Shown piece after piece: positions 61,159 through 64,000 of a DNA stretch of 64,000 nucleotides. This stretch comes from Pseudarthrobacter sulfonivorans (lineage in GTDB: Bacteria; Actinomycetota; Actinomycetes; Actinomycetales; Micrococcaceae). The translations under genes were made by a program, and so were the position numbers. Numbering within the stretch: position 1 is the stretch's first letter; every line of letters starts with the position of its first letter. The stretch lies in contig NZ_CP013747.1 of assembly GCF_001484605.1 (NCBI RefSeq), forward strand, positions 3,844,001 through 3,908,000. The letters are read 5' to 3'. A model generated the notes under the pieces. It saw nothing but the letters and a program-made list of their open reading frames with translations, ran no database searches and had not been told where the DNA came from.

Positions 61159-62199
61159 TCAGTTGGCGTGGAGCGCGTCGTTGAGTTCCACCGTCTGGCC
61201 CTTGCGCGGCAACACCTCGACGGCGCCGGTGGTGGAGTTGCGCCGGAACAGGAGGTTGGGGACGCCGGACAGCTCGGCTGCCTTCACGATCTTGGCGGTA
61301 TCCTCGCCATTCTCGTCCTTGGGCCCGGGAACGAGCACACGCGTTCCAGCGGTGACGTAGAGGCCTGCCTCCACCACGGAGTCATCGCCGACGCTGATGC
61401 CGACGCCGGAGTTGGCGCCCAGCAGGACGCGCTCACCGATGACGATCTTTTCCTTGCCGCCCCCGGAGAGGGTGCCCATGATCGACGCGCCGCCTCCCAC
61501 GTCGCTGCCGTCGCCGGCGACGACGCCGGCGGAGATGCGGCCTTCCACCATGGAGGCGCCCAGGGTGCCGGCGTTGAAGTTCACAAAGCCTTCGTGCATC
61601 ACGGTGGTGCCTTCGGCGAGGTGGGCACCGAGGCGGACACGGTCGGCGTCGGCGATCCGGACGCCGGCGGGCACCACGTAGTCCACCATTCGGGGGAACT
61701 TGTCCACGCCGTAGACGGTGACGGCGCCACGGCGGCGAAGTTTGGCGCGGGTCAGTTCGAAGCCTTCCACGGCGGCGGGACCGAAGTTGGTCCACACCAC
61801 GTTGGGGAGCTTGCCGAAGATGCCATCCAGGTTGATGGTGTTGGGCCGGACCAGCCGGTGGGAGAGCAGGTGCAGCCGGAGGTATGCGTCGGCGGTGTCG
61901 GCCGGAGCTTCATCGAGGTTGATCTGGACGAAGACCACCTTCTGCTCGGTCCCGCGGTCCGCGTCGGTGCCGCTTGCGGCGAGCTGGACCAGTGTTTCGT
62001 CGGCATTCTCCACGGCGCGCAGGTTTTCGGCCGCAACGCCCAGGGCGGGCGCGGGGAACCAGACGTCAAGGACGGTGGCTTCGGTTTTTTGCTCGCCCGT
62101 GGCACTGGCGATGGTTGCCAACCCGAAACCGTAGGCGGAGCGGGCTTCTGAAGGTTCGTTCTGGTCTTTGGGCGCGGCGGAGGTAGCGGTCTCAGTCAT
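61159..62199 (-). CDS. dapD: 2,3,4,5-tetrahydropyridine-2,6-dicarboxylate N-succinyltransferase
   Basis: DapD adds succinate to tetrahydrodipicolinate in the diaminopimelate pathway. The 346-residue protein is of the long actinobacterial type: an N-terminal domain then a left-handed beta-helix with hexapeptide repeats ([21 protein letters not shown] and [22 protein letters not shown]) and the [19 protein letters not shown] segment. It is divergent from dapE with a 50-bp spacer, so both share the promoter region. Confidence 0.95.
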   Translation of the reverse strand: MTETATSAAPKDQNEPSEARSAYGFGLATIASATGEQKTEATVLDVWFPAPALGVAAENLRAVENADETLVQLAASGTDADRGTEQKVVFVQINLDEAPADTADAYLRLHLLSHRLVRPNTINLDGIFGKLPNVVWTNFGPAAVEGFELTRAKLRRRGAVTVYGVDKFPRMVDYVVPAGVRIADADRVRLGAHLAEGTTVMHEGFVNFNAGTLGASMVEGRISAGVVAGDGSDVGGGASIMGTLSGGGKEKIVIGERVLLGANSGVGISVGDDSVVEAGLYVTAGTRVLVPGPKDENGEDTAKIVKAAELSGVPNLLFRRNSTTGAVEVLPRKGQTVELNDALHAN

Positions 62200-62249
62200 G
62201 GCCCCAGTCTAGCGAGGGGCAGGCGCCGGGTTCGAACTAGACTGGCAAC

Positions 62250-63386
62250 GTGACTGCCGAAACTGCCCCTGAACCGATTACCGTGCTTTTGGACCTACGC
62301 CAGGATGTCTCCGTGCTGACCGCCGCCCTGATGGACATCAACAGTGTGTCAGGGAATGAGACAGAGCTGGCTGACGCCGTCGAAGTGGCGCTCCGGGCCA
62401 TCCCCGAGCTCCAGGTGATCCGCGATGGTGACTCCATCATCGCCCGCACGGAACTGGGCAGGGCGGAACGCGTCATCCTCGCTGGACACCTGGACACAGT
62501 GCCGTTGCCGGTTACTGAAGGCGCGCGCGGCACCGTCCCGTCCACCTGGGATTCGGGTGTCCCGGGGGAGGGCGTACTCTATGGGCGCGGAGCCACCGAC
62601 ATGAAAGGCGGCGTCGCCGTCCAGCTCGCGCTGGCGGCCACAATGTTCGACAGCGGCGCGGCGCCCAAGCGGGACGTCACCTTTGTGTTCTACGACCACG
62701 AGGAAGTGGAAGCGGTCAAGAGCGGCCTGGGCCGCCTGGTCCGCAACCACGGCAGCCTCCTGGGCGGCGATTTTGCCATTCTCCTGGAGCCGACCCATGG
62801 CACCGTCGAGGGTGGCTGCAACGGCACCAGCCGTTTTGAGGCCACCACGGTGGGTGAGGCAGCACACTCTGCGCGTGCGTGGATGGGCAGCAACGCGATC
62901 CATGCGGCGGCGCCCATCCTTGCCCGGCTGGCGGCATACGAACCGCAGACCGTCAACGTGGACGGCCTGGACTACCGCGAGAGCCTCAACGCGGTGAAGA
63001 TCAACGGCGGCACGGCAGGCAACGTGATTCCGGACCGGTGCGTGGTGGAGATCAACTACCGCTTCGCCCCGGACAAGACTCCGGACCAGGCGGAGGCGCA
63101 TGTGCGCGAACTGTTGGAGGGCTTCGCTGTGGTCCGCACGGACGCTGCCGCCGGTGCGCGCCCGGGACTGAACCACCCTGCCGCGGCGTCCTTCGTAGCC
63201 GCCGTGGGTGCCGAGCCGAAACCGAAATACGGCTGGACCGACGTCGCCCGCTTCAGCGAACTGGGGATCCCGGCAGTGAACTTCGGCCCCGGCGATCCGC
63301 TGCTGGCACACAAAGACGACGAGCACGTGGACGCCGACGCCATCCGTGAATGCCTGCGTGCTTTGCAAAGTTGGCTTTCGGCCTAG
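62250..63386 (+). CDS. dapE: Succinyl-diaminopimelate desuccinylase
   Basis: DapE hydrolyses N-succinyl-LL-DAP to LL-DAP and succinate. The M20 metal-ligand residues are in AGHLDTVP (His), GRGATDMKGG (Asp), DHEEVEA (catalytic Glu pair), LLEPTHGTVEGG (Glu) and a C-terminal LLAHKDDEHVD (His). The lid domain is from about residue 180-290. Starts at GTG 62250. It is followed by a large palindromic terminator. Confidence 0.94.
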   Translation: MTAETAPEPITVLLDLRQDVSVLTAALMDINSVSGNETELADAVEVALRAIPELQVIRDGDSIIARTELGRAERVILAGHLDTVPLPVTEGARGTVPSTWDSGVPGEGVLYGRGATDMKGGVAVQLALAATMFDSGAAPKRDVTFVFYDHEEVEAVKSGLGRLVRNHGSLLGGDFAILLEPTHGTVEGGCNGTSRFEATTVGEAAHSARAWMGSNAIHAAAPILARLAAYEPQTVNVDGLDYRESLNAVKINGGTAGNVIPDRCVVEINYRFAPDKTPDQAEAHVRELLEGFAVVRTDAAAGARPGLNHPAAASFVAAVGAEPKPKYGWTDVARFSELGIPAVNFGPGDPLLAHKDDEHVDADAIRECLRALQSWLSA

Positions 63387-63392
63387 TCCGCA

Positions 63393-63436
63393 ATGCAGAA
63401 GGGTCCGCAGCCTGCAGGCTGCGGACCCTTCTGCAT
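63393..63436. terminator. 44-nt perfect palindrome, bidirectional terminator
   Basis: ATGCAGAAGGGTCCGCAGCC and its complement are joined with no loop bases (the halves meet at CCTG/CAGG), giving a 22-bp self-complementary inverted repeat between convergent dapE and the amino-acid permease. The plus side continues GTGTTTTGGG, a weak T-tract. Confidence 0.85.
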
Positions 63437-63451
63437 GTGTTTTGGGTGTTG

Positions 63452-64000
63452 CTATTTGCGTCCCGTTACGTCCGGAAGCTCCGGTGCGACGACGGCGGTT
63501 GGCGCCGGCGCAACACCGCCTGCCGTCTTCTTGGAACCCCGGCGCTCGATCCAGATTGCGAGCCGGGACACGCAGATGTTGATCACAATGTAGATGGCGG
63601 CAGCCACAAAGAAAATGGGGAACAGGAACGCGTTACCCAGGAAGTCCGCCATGACCTGTACTGCGCGCAGAAGTTCGCCGTACGCCACGATGTAGCCCAG
63701 GGACGTGTCCTTCAGGAGCACCACGAGTTGGGCAACCAGCGACGGCATCATGCGGCGAACTGCCTGCGGCAGCTCGATGAGCATCCGGGACTGGAAACTG
63801 GTCAGGCCGATGGTCAGGCCCGCCTCCCGCTGTCCCTTCGGCAGTGATTGGATGCCGGCCCGGATGATCTCCGCGAAGATAGCGGTGTTGTAGAGGACGA
63901 GCCCGGCCACCACTGCGATGAAGGAACTCGTCCCGAATACCAGCAGAACGAAGAGCATCATCAGGACAACCGGCATGCCGCGCAGGAATTCCAGGACCAC
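63452..64000 (-). CDS. Amino-acid ABC transporter permease (GluD-like), start outside window
   Basis: The minus-strand frame is open to the window end, so the 5' part lies downstream in plus coordinates. It shows FLRGMPVVLMMLFVLLVFG, the EIIRAGIQSLPKGQREAGLTIGL EAA loop, and SFQSRMLIELPQAVRRMMPSLVAQ, the pattern of glutamate/aspartate permeases (GluD/His/Glu family). The tail is basic with Pro/Ala. It probably belongs to a glutamate importer whose other genes lie beyond the window. Confidence 0.92.
   Translation of the reverse strand: MVLEFLRGMPVVLMMLFVLLVFGTSSFIAVVAGLVLYNTAIFAEIIRAGIQSLPKGQREAGLTIGLTSFQSRMLIELPQAVRRMMPSLVAQLVVLLKDTSLGYIVAYGELLRAVQVMADFLGNAFLFPIFFVAAAIYIVINICVSRLAIWIERRGSKKTAGGVAPAPTAVVAPELPDVTGRK

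Noticed and set aside
1..64000. CRISPR arrays, rRNA genes and classical replication origins
   Set aside because: No regularly spaced direct repeats, no rRNA sequence and no DnaA-box cluster were seen.

Overview
The window is high-GC actinobacterial DNA. The FdxA-DapC pair, the 5-formyltetrahydrofolate cyclo-ligase/galU/rimJ block, GTG and TTG starts, Gly/Ala/Pro-rich proteins and the Micrococcaceae style of the housekeeping genes point to an Arthrobacter or Pseudarthrobacter chromosome. This placement is inferred from protein style and gene order; no rRNA gene is present.

Layout. 1-7.3 kb: 3' part of a SURF1 gene, a DUF3817 membrane protein, guaA and a very large DUF4011/helicase/nuclease-like protein whose ATPase motifs are degenerate. 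7.3-12.1 kb: SAF/CpaB-like protein, FmdB zinc ribbon, 5-FTHF cyclo-ligase, galU, a RimJ-type acetyltransferase, a SepX/GlpR-like membrane protein and tRNA-Ala(CGC). 12.1-22.2 kb: ABC-F ATPase, CorA, DUF1761 protein, two Lrp/AsnC regulators and two MFS exporters, LysR regulator, N-acetylglucosamine kinase-like protein and pirin. 22.4-34.3 kb: a four-gene glycine betaine/choline-type ABC importer, AlaA-like aminotransferase, PPK2, xseA/xseB, ispH, rmuC and ychF.

34.3-43.5 kb is an accessory island and a graveyard of mobile DNA. It holds a phage-type integrase relic, a truncated zinc-binding integrase of the Tn554 TnpB/actinobacterial type with a possible TnpC-like (DUF6262) tail, a 5' fragment of a cytidine deaminase-like gene, an intact secreted trypsin-like protease, a decayed IS701-family element with CTAG target duplication, an IS630 relic, and an apparently complete IS21 element lying between what look like the two halves of one secreted-protein gene.

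43.5-51 kb is an oligopeptide-type ABC importer: two lipoproteins, two permeases and one double ATPase, ending in a strong terminator. 51-64 kb returns to core genes: SGNH-type lipoprotein, typA, fdxA-dapC, gltA, galE, a TetR regulator, a cell-wall-hydrolase-like secreted protein, divergent dapD and dapE, and the 5'-truncated end of an amino-acid ABC permease gene. dapC, dapD and dapE together give three steps of the succinylase branch of lysine/diaminopimelate synthesis.

No CRISPR array, rRNA operon or complete new defence island is seen. The most interesting items are the helicase-like protein with a Gln in place of the Walker A Lys, and the nested insertions and broken genes of the island.
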